Source: Cristatella mucedo
Lineage: Eukaryota; Bryozoa; Phylactolaemata; Cristatellidae
Assembly: GCA_009760855.2 (NCBI GenBank)
Contig: WPIO01000001.1
Location: 21,234,501 to 21,298,500 of the forward strand
Length of the DNA: 64,000 bases
Direction: 5' to 3'
Part shown: positions 54,266-64,000 of the stretch, one piece after another
Layout: the number at the start of each line of letters is the position of its first letter
How positions within the stretch are numbered: position 1 is the stretch's first letter
Translations under genes and position numbers: made by a program
The notes under the pieces: generated by a model
Told to the model about the DNA's origin: nothing
Databases searched by the model: none
Seen by the model: the letters and a program-made list of their open reading frames with translations, nothing else

Positions 54266-57026
54266 ATATTCTGAGATTCACCCGCGGTCTCGTCCTTACT
54301 ATCTTGGCTATTTTGCGTCTCCTTCCTCAAAATAAGCTGCCACGTTAGCTACCGTGGCGTGAGCCCACTTTCGAGCATAATGATGCTTTATTAAATTCGT
54401 CGCTCATATGTCGAACTGTTCCGATGAAATATTGTAGGTTTCCCAAATTGCTTGAAAGTCATAACAGTGCACCCATTATATGCAAAGCTTGAGAAAGAAG
54501 CACTCTACTGCTGCCGCAAGAGGTATTTTTAAGCAAATTTATTCGGATCAAACAGCGCTTGGCCTTGACCAGCAACGAGCGAGTTAGGTCGCCCAGTTTG
54601 CATAAGCACTGCTCAATTCTCTACTTTGTGTCTACAGAAGAACGGCCAACTGCAGCCCTTTGTCCGCTCAAGTTCGGTGCATCGCAGCACGTGCCTTCTA
54701 CGAGCTACCGATGGCATACTGTCCTGTATCAGATCTCAATTCCCAGTTGGCTGTCACCCTTAAGTCTCGACAACAATCAAGATCTGCTTGTCTTCAGAGT
54801 GAGACGCAGGGGACCACTGTAGAATCAGGAGTGTGCAATTGCAAACGCAGCCGCCATTAATCGGGTCGCACTTCAGCTGATGACAGCGAATGGGAAGGCT
54901 TCACCTCCCTCCCCCCAGAACCAAGAAGACGTTCTCTTTGCGTTTTGACAGGTAGTTGAGAGCCAAGGATTAATGTATTAATACATCTCGCCACTCTGAA
55001 CGAACACTTTCATTACTCTTAAATCAATGCCTTAACCGATATGAACTCCAGGTCCAGCACAAATGCCACACACCGGCACATCGAAGGTAGCCAGCAACCT
55101 TTCTTGTTTGGACATTAATCTAAAAACTATCGGTAGGTAACATATCTCACCAATGCACACGATTGGTCAGCCACCTGATAAGTTTAAAAGCTGCTTTGGC
55201 TCCCAAGTCATTCACTAAACGCATCATCACAGTCTTATGATGCTTGCATTGTGTCTCTGAGACCAACACGTTTGAGTTATACATACAACACATATATATA
55301 AGCTCAAGCGAGAGCACATACACAGCCATCGGCCCCAGGGGTCTGCCCCATCTACTCTATACATATCTATGGTGGTCGCGCCGTCAAAAAGAGGCACTTG
55401 CATAGAGGTGAATTAGGGCAGGGTCAGCCAGGACCGGAGGACATGAGCAACTTTTGGTTGATGGCACTTAGATACTGGCGGTGCTTGGACCTCGTTTGGC
55501 AGCACGTTTCTTTCTGGCTGCACACGGCTTGCTGGTCCTAGAGTGAAGATTTGCCTATTTAGTTCAGCCAGTTTAGTTCAGTTTAACGATGTTCGTGGGA
55601 AAGTTAGTTTCAAGAAACCATACCTAATCACAATAATGTAATGGTGTCAACAGTGGTAGGAGGTAACCTGAATCTGTTTCTGCAATTTTAAGACGCTGTA
55701 TCCCAGGTTTAATGTCCTTGAGTTTACCAATCACTGACATGCCGTTCATTTAGATGCATAATAACATTTAAAGAGTGAAAACCTCTGCAAATACAAGTAA
55801 CCTGCCAAACTATTCATTGACCATCCTTTTGAATCGGCTCACAGCTAGATTGACCATAACTTTTTCCAAACGGTAAGCACGACCTTACATGGCTAGTTCA
55901 CCCCGGTTACAAAAGCACACGACCACGAGCACCTAAGATCACCAAACGTTTCCATTGTAAAATTCCTACCTCGGCCGGTAGAAACGATAATGCATTTATT
56001 CTTACAGCTCGAACGGTGAAAACATTATGCTGAAAACATTTGACGAGGAAGCACGCAAGGCTTACAGATGGCCAACGGCATTTGGACGTCCCGATGGAAC
56101 AGCAGCTGCACTAGCAGCATCCCACTTGGTCGAACCTAGCCAAGACACCGTCGATAGACAGACTGTCTCAATCAAAGGCTGGTCTGCTTGATTGCTGGAA
56201 TGAGGCGGTTGCATCCCTGGGGGTTGCACCCATTAACGGGAAGCATGGTAAAGAATGAAGCTGGCCAGTCAGGCGACTGAGCAACTGACAGGCCGAATGT
56301 GTACTCTATCCACAGGCACGGCTTTTACCAGTGAGTGAATGCCAGCAGCCCCTAACCCGCACTAACTCCTTACCCGGCCCCTAACCCTAACCCCTAACCA
56401 GCACTGCCTACCCAATGGACCACACAATGAGCAGTACGTGGAAGGCAGCACAGTGGCCACGGCAGTTAGCTTTTGATAACTAGCAGGTAAATAATTGCTA
56501 TATAATAAATATCTGCATTCATACAAAATGTGCCCTCATGCAGAGGCAGCAGCAAAGCCTCGGCATTACATAGGAAAACTTCGGCAACTTCGACAAATGC
56601 TGAGTGTAGCTTGCACGCCAAGGACTCCCACACTTGGGAGGCTAGGAAATCAACTAACGCAGAGCACGGACTACTGGGGCAGCCTGCTGTAAAAGCATAC
56701 ATAGGTTTTCCGACAGCTCACTTCCAATGAAGAGGAATACAGACAGTACCGCGCTGGCACAGCTGCAGCCCATCGTATTTACAGCACCATCAAAGAAGCA
56801 AACGCTGCCATGCCAGCAAAGTAGCAAAGCGTGCCAGTAACAAGAAAGAGCTATCAAATTCTTTGATGCTAGAGCTGATGCTGAACAATCGGCCAAGATG
56901 CTGGACACGTCGCTGGACATTTCCCAGTGGCTGAGCAGAGTATGACCCCATATCCACAGCATGCCCCGGCCTGCTGCAATTGCACACGACATGTGGAGCC
57001 ATCGAAAACCTGCTTGCACAGCAAGC
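54266..57026. other. Unassigned, syntaxin 3' flank
   Basis: No further gene recognised. A minus-strand AATAAA at 55995-56000 could end the long-form syntaxin transcript. Telomere-like CCCTAA words occur at 56349-56400 (CCCCTAACCCTAACCCCTAACC). Confidence 0.4.
55995..56000 (-). terminator. Candidate syntaxin polyadenylation signal
   Basis: AATAAA on the minus strand about 1 kb past the distal alternative stop. Confidence 0.35.
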
Positions 57027-57104
57027 CTAAGAAAGAGTTGCAGCAAGGATAGCAGCTATAATCAGCAGCACCACCAGTACGCAGACGAGGATGATGATCA
57101 TCTT
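57027..57104 (-). CDS. STX1: Syntaxin alternative last exon, distal membrane anchor
   Basis: Acceptor gcgtttgtag. 25 codons starting Lys-Met-Ile-Ile-Ile, with a hydrophobic stretch ([16 protein letters not shown]) and a short TLS end, then TAG. It joins KARR in phase 0 just as the proximal exon does. Confidence 0.83.
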   Translation of the reverse strand, partial: KMIIILVCVLVVLLIIAAILAATLS

Positions 57105-57248
57105 CTACAAACGCAGGGTCGCCAAGCATGGTCCTGAGAGACGGTTCGTTCAGTGCATTTTGTAATAAAAAAAAATATGAACGAGTAAGAGCATGCTCCA
57201 ATCCTTTCCCATACACATACACATGCAAGCATACATATATGTACATAT

Positions 57249-57343
<95 letters not shown>

Positions 57344-57385
57344 TACACACGCACGCACAGACACGCATAGACACACACAGACACT

Positions 57386-57466
<81 letters not shown>

Positions 57467-60400
57467 ACAGACACACACACATATCGAGGTGCCTAATGTC
57501 GGTACCAGCCAGAGAACGCAGCACGGCAGCCACGTGCGCACTGTCACTATCTCACGACGTTGATGCTTCGTTTTGCTTCGGCGAGAGCAAGCCGACACTG
57601 CCTGCGAGTCGTCAGTCGCAGGTTTGATCGGAAAGTCGTCGCTTCAGGCCAAGCCAGTTGACGAAGACTGCAGGCACTGGCGGGTGTCAGCAGCAGCTGC
57701 AGGTGTCTAACATACCTAAGGCTTCAAGCAGGTGGAGGACGAGCGAGAGGTGTATTAGGAGGAGCTCAGCACCCTAAAGCTATATATCGAAAGTATCTTG
57801 ATTTCGTATCAGATCAGCAACAATGAAGGAGCTCAGGACTCTATGCCAATGTTCTAGCTCTTTTTAGTGGCAAGCGGTATTGCTATTGCTAGGATGATGA
57901 TGACTACAATAACTGCCACAACTGCAATGATGATTATCTTTGTCTGAAACAGACAAAAGCAAGCAGGAACAGATTTGAACAGCAGCAACGGGTACAAAAC
58001 TGCTTTCGCATTGGGTGCCAAGGCTGCTGCTGGGATGCGTCTGTAGCTGCAGCCAAAGCAGAAGCAAGAACACTGCAATGATCCGGGTCGTCAATTATCA
58101 ATGGCGATCCGAAAGGTCAAAAAGCTTGGCTGCAGGTTGGAACGTTGCAAGCAGGTCGCAGAGGCATGCGGTGGTGGGCGAGGGTATAGTGAATACTGCC
58201 ACAGCTATAGAACTACTCACCCGCCTTGCTTTGCTCTGGTATTTGAGAGCCTTTTTCGTGTCTTCTGTTGCATTCCGAACATAGTCTACTGACTGCTGGA
58301 CATTGTATTCGATCCTATCTATCATTTCTCCCTGAAAAGTAAAACGTCCAAACAAGTTCCTCAAAAACAACTACAAGAAAAAGTGGTACCGCTAGTGCTC
58401 CTCAAACTGCCGATCCTGTTACTGCAGTAATTTCTTATAAGCTGAGTTTTCCAAAAGGGGGGATCAAGATAATCAATATTGTTGGCAACCAGCGATTTTT
58501 TCCACGAGTTTTTATTCTTTGCATAATATCCATTGGTGCTTTCTAACAAGCGTTTGCTTCCTTCCTGCACATTCTCTTAGGGCGAAAAATCCTTGGTCCT
58601 AGAGGATTTTCTCCATGACCAACCAACCCTTGATGCCCAAATTTCTTACATTAATCAATTTATTTTGTCTTGTGGTGCACGTACATGGCCACATTCACAA
58701 AACAAGTCACACATTCGATCACATATTTTCTTATACATGTATGCTCTCGACTTTCATTATTAAATCGAAAAACCACACAACCCTGACATTGATGCAGCCT
58801 GCAAAAAATATCTGCCTTGCCCATTCTAATGAGTATCTGTCCAACCTGCCCTCAGTGTTGGAATGCTACAACAAGACACGAAGTTCTGAATGAGTTTGTT
58901 CCTCTAAATAGGCACATCAAAAGTCTTTGTCTAGATGGCCAAAGGGTTATTTCAGAAATTAAACTAGCTAGGACTACCAAGTGCAAGGTTGAGAATGCAC
59001 ACAAAAAATCAGTCCTGTCTGCCCATCAACTGGCATAGATTATGTCAAACCAATCCATGACAGCTACGGCCAAGTCTAGCCTCTGAAAAACAGTGCAAAT
59101 CAATGTGCACAATCTAATTATGCTGACGTCAACTACAATCATCTACTTAACGGCTCTCTGGTAAGCACCTTACCTAGTGATCATTGGGCAATCTAGCCGA
59201 GGTTGTATCTAGCTCCTTTGTCAGTAAAAAAGATAGTTAAGATCAGAGAGCTCACCCTCTAGTTAACATACCCCAAAGGACTCGCCCATCACCCTCTAAC
59301 CCTTGCTTTACTCCAATGTCCTTCTTCAAGCCTGCCACTAATGACCTTATCTCTAAGTTTATTGCCCGGTCTAAGAAGACTACTAGCCCTCTGGATGCCA
59401 TATCTACCATACTGTTTCTGAGACGAACAGATTTGCTGCTACCCTGCATCACTAGCATAATAAACTGGCAAAGCAGTTCAACTAGGTATTAAGGAGCTAA
59501 GCCATGGCAGGCCTGGTAGGCAAGCATAAAAACTTTACTCTATATCCGTTGATCAACTGGAAGCTAACGACGCTCTTTCAGCAAGCAGACATATGGTAAA
59601 ACCTCTGGGATTTTTTAACCAACCTTGCAGCCACACTCATTGCCAGCAGCAGTGGCCTAGTGGCTTTTTTCGGTAGACCACCCAAAATAGACCTGCAATC
59701 TAGTTGAGCCAGAACTAAGGAGCTAGTTAAATTTTTTGCAAGCCACCGTGGTAGACAGTCCCTAATCTTAGATAAGAGTCGGACGTGATGGCTAGCTGTA
59801 GAGGCAGTCTTCCTTACAAAACTTGCATAGTTTAGGCAGTTGTCAAAGATGACATCTAAATTCCGAGCACAGTGTGACACTTGCACCACAGCATCACCTA
59901 TTAGAAGAGTAAAGTCTTCTAGGCCAGCCACACGCTTGGGTGTTCTATGAGTAGCAGTTCCATTGTATCATCGTTAAGTCTAAGGAAACTGGCCGACATC
60001 CAAGATCGCAGGTCTGTAAGTCAAGCATTTAGTTTACCAGTCGCTTCAGCCTATTCCAACGGTGTAAAAAACAAATACAGCTGAGTATCGTCAGCATAAA
60101 AGTGATAGCCGATTGTATGAGCCTGAATCCCTTTTCCCAGAGGTTCAGTATAAATGGAGAACAGCAAAGGACCAAGGATGATCTCTTGTGGGACTCCACA
60201 GGTGACTGGTCAGGTGGATGAAACCTATTTATTAAACCACACAAGACATGGATTGAACACGATCGGACACTATGATTTGAACAATGCCAGTGTTTGCCTG
60301 CCAAACCGATCGTTGTTCTCAATCGTTCAAGTAGAATATTGTGATCACTAGTGTCGAAGGCAGCTGAAAGATCCAACAGCGCTAGAGCAGTGACACTTCT

Positions 60401-60934
60401 GTCATCATTGCTGCATAGGATATTGATTCTTTTCATTATGTGCTACAAGCTGCTTACCAATAATATTTTCTAGAATATTTGAGAAAAAAGGAAGCAGGGA
60501 AACTGGGAGATAGTTTGCTAGGACCTCCGAATCCGATATAGGCTTTTCCGGTTTTTTCAGTATCGGCCTAACGATAGCCGATTTGAAGGACTTGGCCACA
60601 ACCCTGTTATCCAGAGAAGCGTTACAAATCTAAAGGCTGGGCTTTGTCTGCTGGTGAAGACCAAAGAGGCGATGGTATGGGTCTTCAGGACACGAACTCT
60701 TTCTTTTCACTGGACTTAATTAAGTTAGCCACATCTCTCGCATGCAGAATCTTCGATGTGAGGAGAAAGCAAGAAGAGATGGAATGCTGAAATGTAAAGG
60801 CGGAGAGAGGAGAGAGAGACGGAGAGATAGATTGAGAGCAACAAAGAGTGAGCAAAAGAAGGAAATGAGAGTGACAGGGAGGAACAGAGGTGAGAGAGAG
60901 ACAGACAGAGAGGGAGACAAAGATACAGACAGAC

Positions 60935-60972
<38 letters not shown>

Positions 60973-61641
60973 TTTGTGACATCCCGTCTTGACTTCTGTA
61001 ACTCACTGCTTGCTGACCTACCGGCATTTGCAATCAGGCGATTACAGCTGGTGCAAAACTCCGCAGCTAGGCTTGTCTGTCGTGAGCATCACAGTTGCCA
61101 CATCACACCACTTCTCGCCGACCTGCACTGGCTACCAGTCAAGCAACGGATTGACTTCAAGGTTTTGTCGCTCACTTTTAGGTCACTTCATTCTTTGGCT
61201 CCAGCCTACCTATCAGATCTACTCCCCCACCAGGCCAAGCATCGTACCACCTGCTTTTCGGAATCCAACAGTTTACCAATATCTCGTACAAATCTCAAAT
61301 CCTTTGGAGACCATGCATTTAGTTCGCATGCTCCCAAAGCCCTGAACTCCCTCCCGACTTGCGTCAGAACATTCCCTGACTTGATCACATTTAAAAAGAA
61401 CTTAAAAACACCTATTTAGTGGGCCCCTGTGTTTCGTCCCTCATGTGCTCATGCGTGCTGACACTGTGCATGCTGCCACTAACCACATTTGCATGCTGAC
61501 CCTGTGCATGTCACCCCTAACCAGTTTATTCATGTTGTTTATCAAGCATGATAATACTCACCATTCAATCGCGTTTCCCTTTGCAGCAAATGTAAAGCAC
61601 ATAGAAAGAGATTGAGTTCTTTGAGGGCGCTTTATCAATTG

Positions 61642-61678
<37 letters not shown>

Positions 61679-63457
61679 GAGTTAAAGAGTTGGAGAGGCA
61701 CATAGACCGAGGCTGAAAACAAAGCGACTGAGGCAGTGAGAGAGAATGTGCAGTTAAGTGTGCGCAGTGCAGCCACATGGAAGACAGGTGGCACTTGACG
61801 GTGATGGTGCCGAAGAAGGTTAAGGGTGGTGCACACTGGCCTCGACCAAAGCCAGCAGATCACAGACTTGCCTGGCTTTCGACCAACATGGCCATGTCCA
61901 TGAACATGTCGTGCAGCTCCCTGATGCTGCTTTCCAATCTCAAGATGTCGTTGTGGCGAGCTGCAATTTCAGCCAGTGACTGCTTGGCTGCCTGCGTCTC
62001 CATGATGATCTGCCAGCAGAGTAATGGCTTCAACTGTCAATGTGCCAAGCCACCAAGGGTAGCACGGCCCGGCTGCTACGCCGAAATTCAATAACGATCC
62101 TGAAGATCACATGCACCCACCACCCCTTCCAGATTATATTCAGACAGCACGCACTCACTCCTTGGGTGAACACTTGTGAGTCACCTGACTCGATCATATC
62201 TTCGAGCTCTTCATTTGTTGTCGTCCTACCGGCTGGAAAGGAAGGCAGAAATAAGCCACTCTGTGTAGCTAGCTATACCAAGCTGCAGGAAGCTAGACGT
62301 TGCTATTTTTTTCATGGCACACAAACAAGAGCAGCATCGGTATCAGCAGCAGGCCTGCTATCAATCGTTGCCATTACCACCGGCAAGCGAGGTAACGGAT
62401 TTGGGGATGTGCTACATAAAAGACTGCTCCCGACTCGGCAACATACTGATCTCCATCTGTCGCTTGATCCTCGCCTTGCAGCCGTCACGATACTCCAGCT
62501 GGGCTTTGTTATATAGGTTCATCACCTCGATGAATTTCCGCGATATTGTTGCATACTGTAAGTCACATTACGAGACTAGACAAGGCACACACGAGACATA
62601 ACGAGGCATACAATGAGACTAGCCAAAGATAACATCTTTCATTCATCGGCGATTCAAGCTTACAAGCAAGATGCAAGAAAAATTAAGCATTAATAGAGGG
62701 GCGACCAAGTCAGGAACAGCAGCAACTGTTCACTATTCACTAATTAACTAGCTAAACGAACTAATTAACTAACTTAAATAATTCACTAGTGTTTTTGCAT
62801 GTCATACAAGCTTGTAACGGAGATCAACTGCAGAAGCACAGAATAAAAGACAAATCAATAATGGCTTCTGCTGCTACAAACCAACAACAGCAGTTCTGTG
62901 TTATTTTTACAGCATCACTCTAGCCACGAACACGAAACAGCTATGGTTCATAGAATTTGAGCATACCTAGGATTGCCATTAATTGGCTGGCACGTAGAAG
63001 CATCTTTCTTCTTCTTTCATTTATAAATACGTCGTTGAACAAGCAGTAAAATGGTGTTACACAACTGAGGCTTGATGACATGGGCTTAGTTTGAATACAT
63101 GTGAACCTGTGTCCATATTGAAATGGCACAGAAAAACAAACAATTGTGTTATTAGACGAATTACTGTGTAATAAGGACCTATTGCTGCCACACATACACT
63201 TACTTCATCTGCATCTAACGAGGTAGCTACAGGAAAGCCCCAAGTAGAGACAAACTCGAATCGTATAGTTGCAAAACGTTACTATCCAGACCTAAATGCT
63301 TAAGCTAAGAAAATACCAGCCATGCTTAATCTGATTAGCGTTAAGATCCACATGCTCATGAGCCTGCCTGTACGTAATCATACCTGAGTTTTTCGTATCC
63401 GCACGTCGGCTGATGATTTGTCCTTTTGTTCTTCTTGTTCAATGTCTTGCTCAATAA
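57027..63457 (-). CDS. STX1: Syntaxin-1-type t-SNARE, 5' end outside the window, two alternative membrane-anchor exons
   Basis: Plasma-membrane Qa-SNARE that pairs with SNAP-25 and synaptobrevin to drive regulated exocytosis, chiefly at synapses. Shared exons in transcript order: 63384-63457, 62447-62555, 62159-62232, 61872-62009, 58221-58331. Then comes either 57854-57943 or 57027-57104. All junctions are in frame. Visible parts: end of the Habc domain ([23 protein letters not shown]), linker [13 protein letters not shown], and the SNARE motif from about AAKQSLAEI through [17 protein letters not shown] and [12 protein letters not shown] to [11 protein letters not shown]. This is near-identical to syntaxin 1 of other animals. 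The central Gln of the ionic layer is in LVESQGEMID. The intron after 61872 has a GC donor. The first exons (start codon, Ha and Hb helices) are not in 63458-64000 and must lie beyond the window. Confidence 0.96.
57261..57475. repeat. Two (CA)n arrays between the alternative syntaxin exons
   Basis: 57261-57339 and about 57389-57460, separated by an imperfect CA/GC stretch. They are read as long UG arrays in the syntaxin transcript, the nearer end about 156 bases upstream of the distal acceptor. The Thr-His and Cys-Val frames here are artefacts. Confidence 0.95.
57854..57943 (-). CDS. STX1: Syntaxin alternative last exon, proximal membrane anchor
   Basis: Acceptor gtttcag. 29 codons, a Thr-Lys start, a run of Ile/Val/Ala with the polar tail PLATKKS, then TAG. 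No AATAAA was found between it and the distal exon, so its transcripts may continue through the distal exon as 3' UTR. Confidence 0.9.
   Translation of the reverse strand, partial: TKIIIIAVVAVIVVIIILAIAIPLATKKS
58221..58331 (-). CDS. STX1: Syntaxin exon, second half of SNARE motif
   Basis: 37 codons from [10 protein letters not shown] to KYQSKARR. Acceptor ttttcag, donor gtgagt. Last exon common to both isoforms. Confidence 0.97.
59225..59465 (+). mobile_element. LINE reverse transcriptase N-terminal fragment, sense
   Basis: Encodes [20 protein letters not shown] and [11 protein letters not shown] in sense, antisense to syntaxin. It ends where the LINE-2 copy begins. Confidence 0.75.
59466..60720 (-). 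mobile_element. LINE-2 copy with reverse transcriptase, decayed
   Basis: Same strand as syntaxin. The complement shows [40 protein letters not shown] (RT motif A) and then C-terminal RT sequence ([17 protein letters not shown]) in several frames. Confidence 0.88.
60942..60969. repeat. (GA)n microsatellite
   Basis: GA run at the end of a purine-rich stretch (60780-60969), directly joined to a LINE-1 copy. Confidence 0.92.
60970..61680 (+). mobile_element. LINE-1 3' half, sense
   Basis: The frame from [20 protein letters not shown] through [20 protein letters not shown] to [19 protein letters not shown] is open, then the 3' UTR and an (ATT)n tail at about 61641-61677. It is antisense to syntaxin and lies between its SNARE-motif exons. 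Confidence 0.92.
61872..62009 (-). CDS. STX1: Syntaxin exon, first half of SNARE motif
   Basis: 46 phase-0 codons from [10 protein letters not shown] to MAMLVESQ. The acceptor is ctggcag; the donor is the non-canonical CAG/gcaagt. Confidence 0.96.
62159..62232 (-). CDS. STX1: Syntaxin exon, linker
   Basis: Acceptor tttccag, donor gtgagt. It completes a Thr codon and encodes [20 protein letters not shown] and FTQG. Confidence 0.95.
62447..62555 (-). CDS. STX1: Syntaxin exon, Hc helix
   Basis: Acceptor cttacag, donor gtatgt. 36 codons plus one base: [16 protein letters not shown] to KRQMEI. Confidence 0.95.
62556..63383. other. Syntaxin intron, no recognised feature
   Basis: AT-rich intron with no repeat recognised. 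Confidence 0.5.
63384..63457 (-). CDS. STX1: Syntaxin exon, Habc domain
   Basis: Acceptor cggcag, donor gtatga. Two bases plus 24 codons, [20 protein letters not shown] then RKTQ. Confidence 0.93.
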
Positions 63458-64000
63458 CTGCCGATGGAAGTAGGCAAGCAGCCAAGCTTACTCAGGAGCG
63501 TGGGCATCAGCACAAATGTTACGTAACAGGCAGGGATTTCAATAACACCAGGAACGCCAGGCGCTGACGAAAAAGGAATGCACGAGCCCCCTTGTAGTGG
63601 TGAATATCTATGGGTGGCGAGTCGCTTCTAGCAGGACAAAAGGCTCGGCTGCAGGCAGGGAATCTGCTGGTCTCTAGCACACCCATCTGCAAAACCCTAA
63701 GAATGACAGGTTGGCAGTGCACCACAAGCTTAGTAGTGCATCGAAGGTGGTGGGATCGTGGCAACAGATGGACAGCCAGCAGTTGAGCATACAGCCATCT
63801 TAGTGGATCTGTTAAAATGGCTCCTTCGCAAAGCCCAACTTTTGCACTAACTGTTGCCGATCTGACCCCTATCGGCCAACGACCAGCTCCCAGACAGCTC
63901 GGTGCAAACCGAATAACAAGCTTGAGGGGTGGGGTCAGCAAGCAGTGACAGCAGCAGCAGCAGCAGTTGCAGAAGCAGCCTCGGCTGCAGGCTACACCAA
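63458..64000. other. Syntaxin 5' intron, no exon recognised
   Basis: A 140-codon minus-strand frame (63519-63941) shows no syntaxin or other motif. A CAG repeat lies near 63949-63967. Confidence 0.4.

Noticed and set aside
57098-57533. Cys-Val and Thr-His repeat proteins
   Set aside because: Produced by the CA arrays between the syntaxin exons.
60742-61419. 225-codon frame as a host gene
   Set aside because: A purine-rich simple repeat fused to LINE-1 reverse transcriptase C-terminal sequence.
63519-63941. Upstream syntaxin exon
   Set aside because: The frame shows no Habc-domain motif in any phase.

Overview
The window looks like nuclear DNA of an invertebrate animal; I cannot place the lineage more closely. 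Genes are split by introns with GT-AG (once GC-AG) borders. Non-LTR retrotransposons, tRNA-derived SINEs, microsatellites and minisatellites fill most of the rest. Nothing bacterial in style is present except one AT-rich, intronless, densely packed virus-like cassette.

Three host genes can be read, all on the minus strand. (1) GTF3C6, the TFIIIC 35-kDa subunit, has four exons between 2019 and 9648; its first exon was not found. (2) RPE, ribulose-phosphate 3-epimerase, is complete in four exons (26308-36541) and encodes 227 residues with all metal ligands. (3) A syntaxin-1 type t-SNARE covers 57027-63457. It has five shared exons plus two alternative last exons encoding different membrane anchors, and its 5' exons lie beyond the right edge. 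There is one clean tRNA-Ile(AAU) gene at 43086-43159 (plus). A GC-rich open frame at 40050-40642 (minus) may be an exon but is unproven.

The repeats fall into families. LINE-1 is a CR1/L2-like element ending in (ATT)n. LINE-2 is a second CR1-like element ending in (TACAT)n-like repeats. LINE-3 is an older, decayed relative. SINE-A and SINE-B have tRNA-type promoter boxes, and the SINE-B 3' end resembles the LINE-1 3' end, suggesting SINE-B borrows LINE-1 machinery. LINE copies sit in introns of all three genes; one LINE-2 fragment makes up most of a GTF3C6 intron and a long LINE-2 fills most of RPE intron 3.

The most unusual part is 45496-50684: a hAT-type DNA transposon (8-bp target duplication GTCTAAAC, inverted ends beginning CAGAGG) carrying an AT-rich cassette of about 4.5 kb. 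The cassette is bracketed by 67-bp direct repeats, each with a stem-loop and a TGACGTCA palindrome, and begins with a 112-bp fold-back. It encodes, in closely spaced or overlapping frames, a capsid-like protein, a YqaJ-type nuclease, small unknown proteins, a protein with phage-tail-fibre-like motifs, a zinc-binding protein, a DDE integrase and two small membrane proteins. I see no DNA polymerase. Several frames carry frameshifts or stops, so it is read as a decayed endogenous virus or Polinton-like element. Family-level calls here rest on motif recognition, not on searches.
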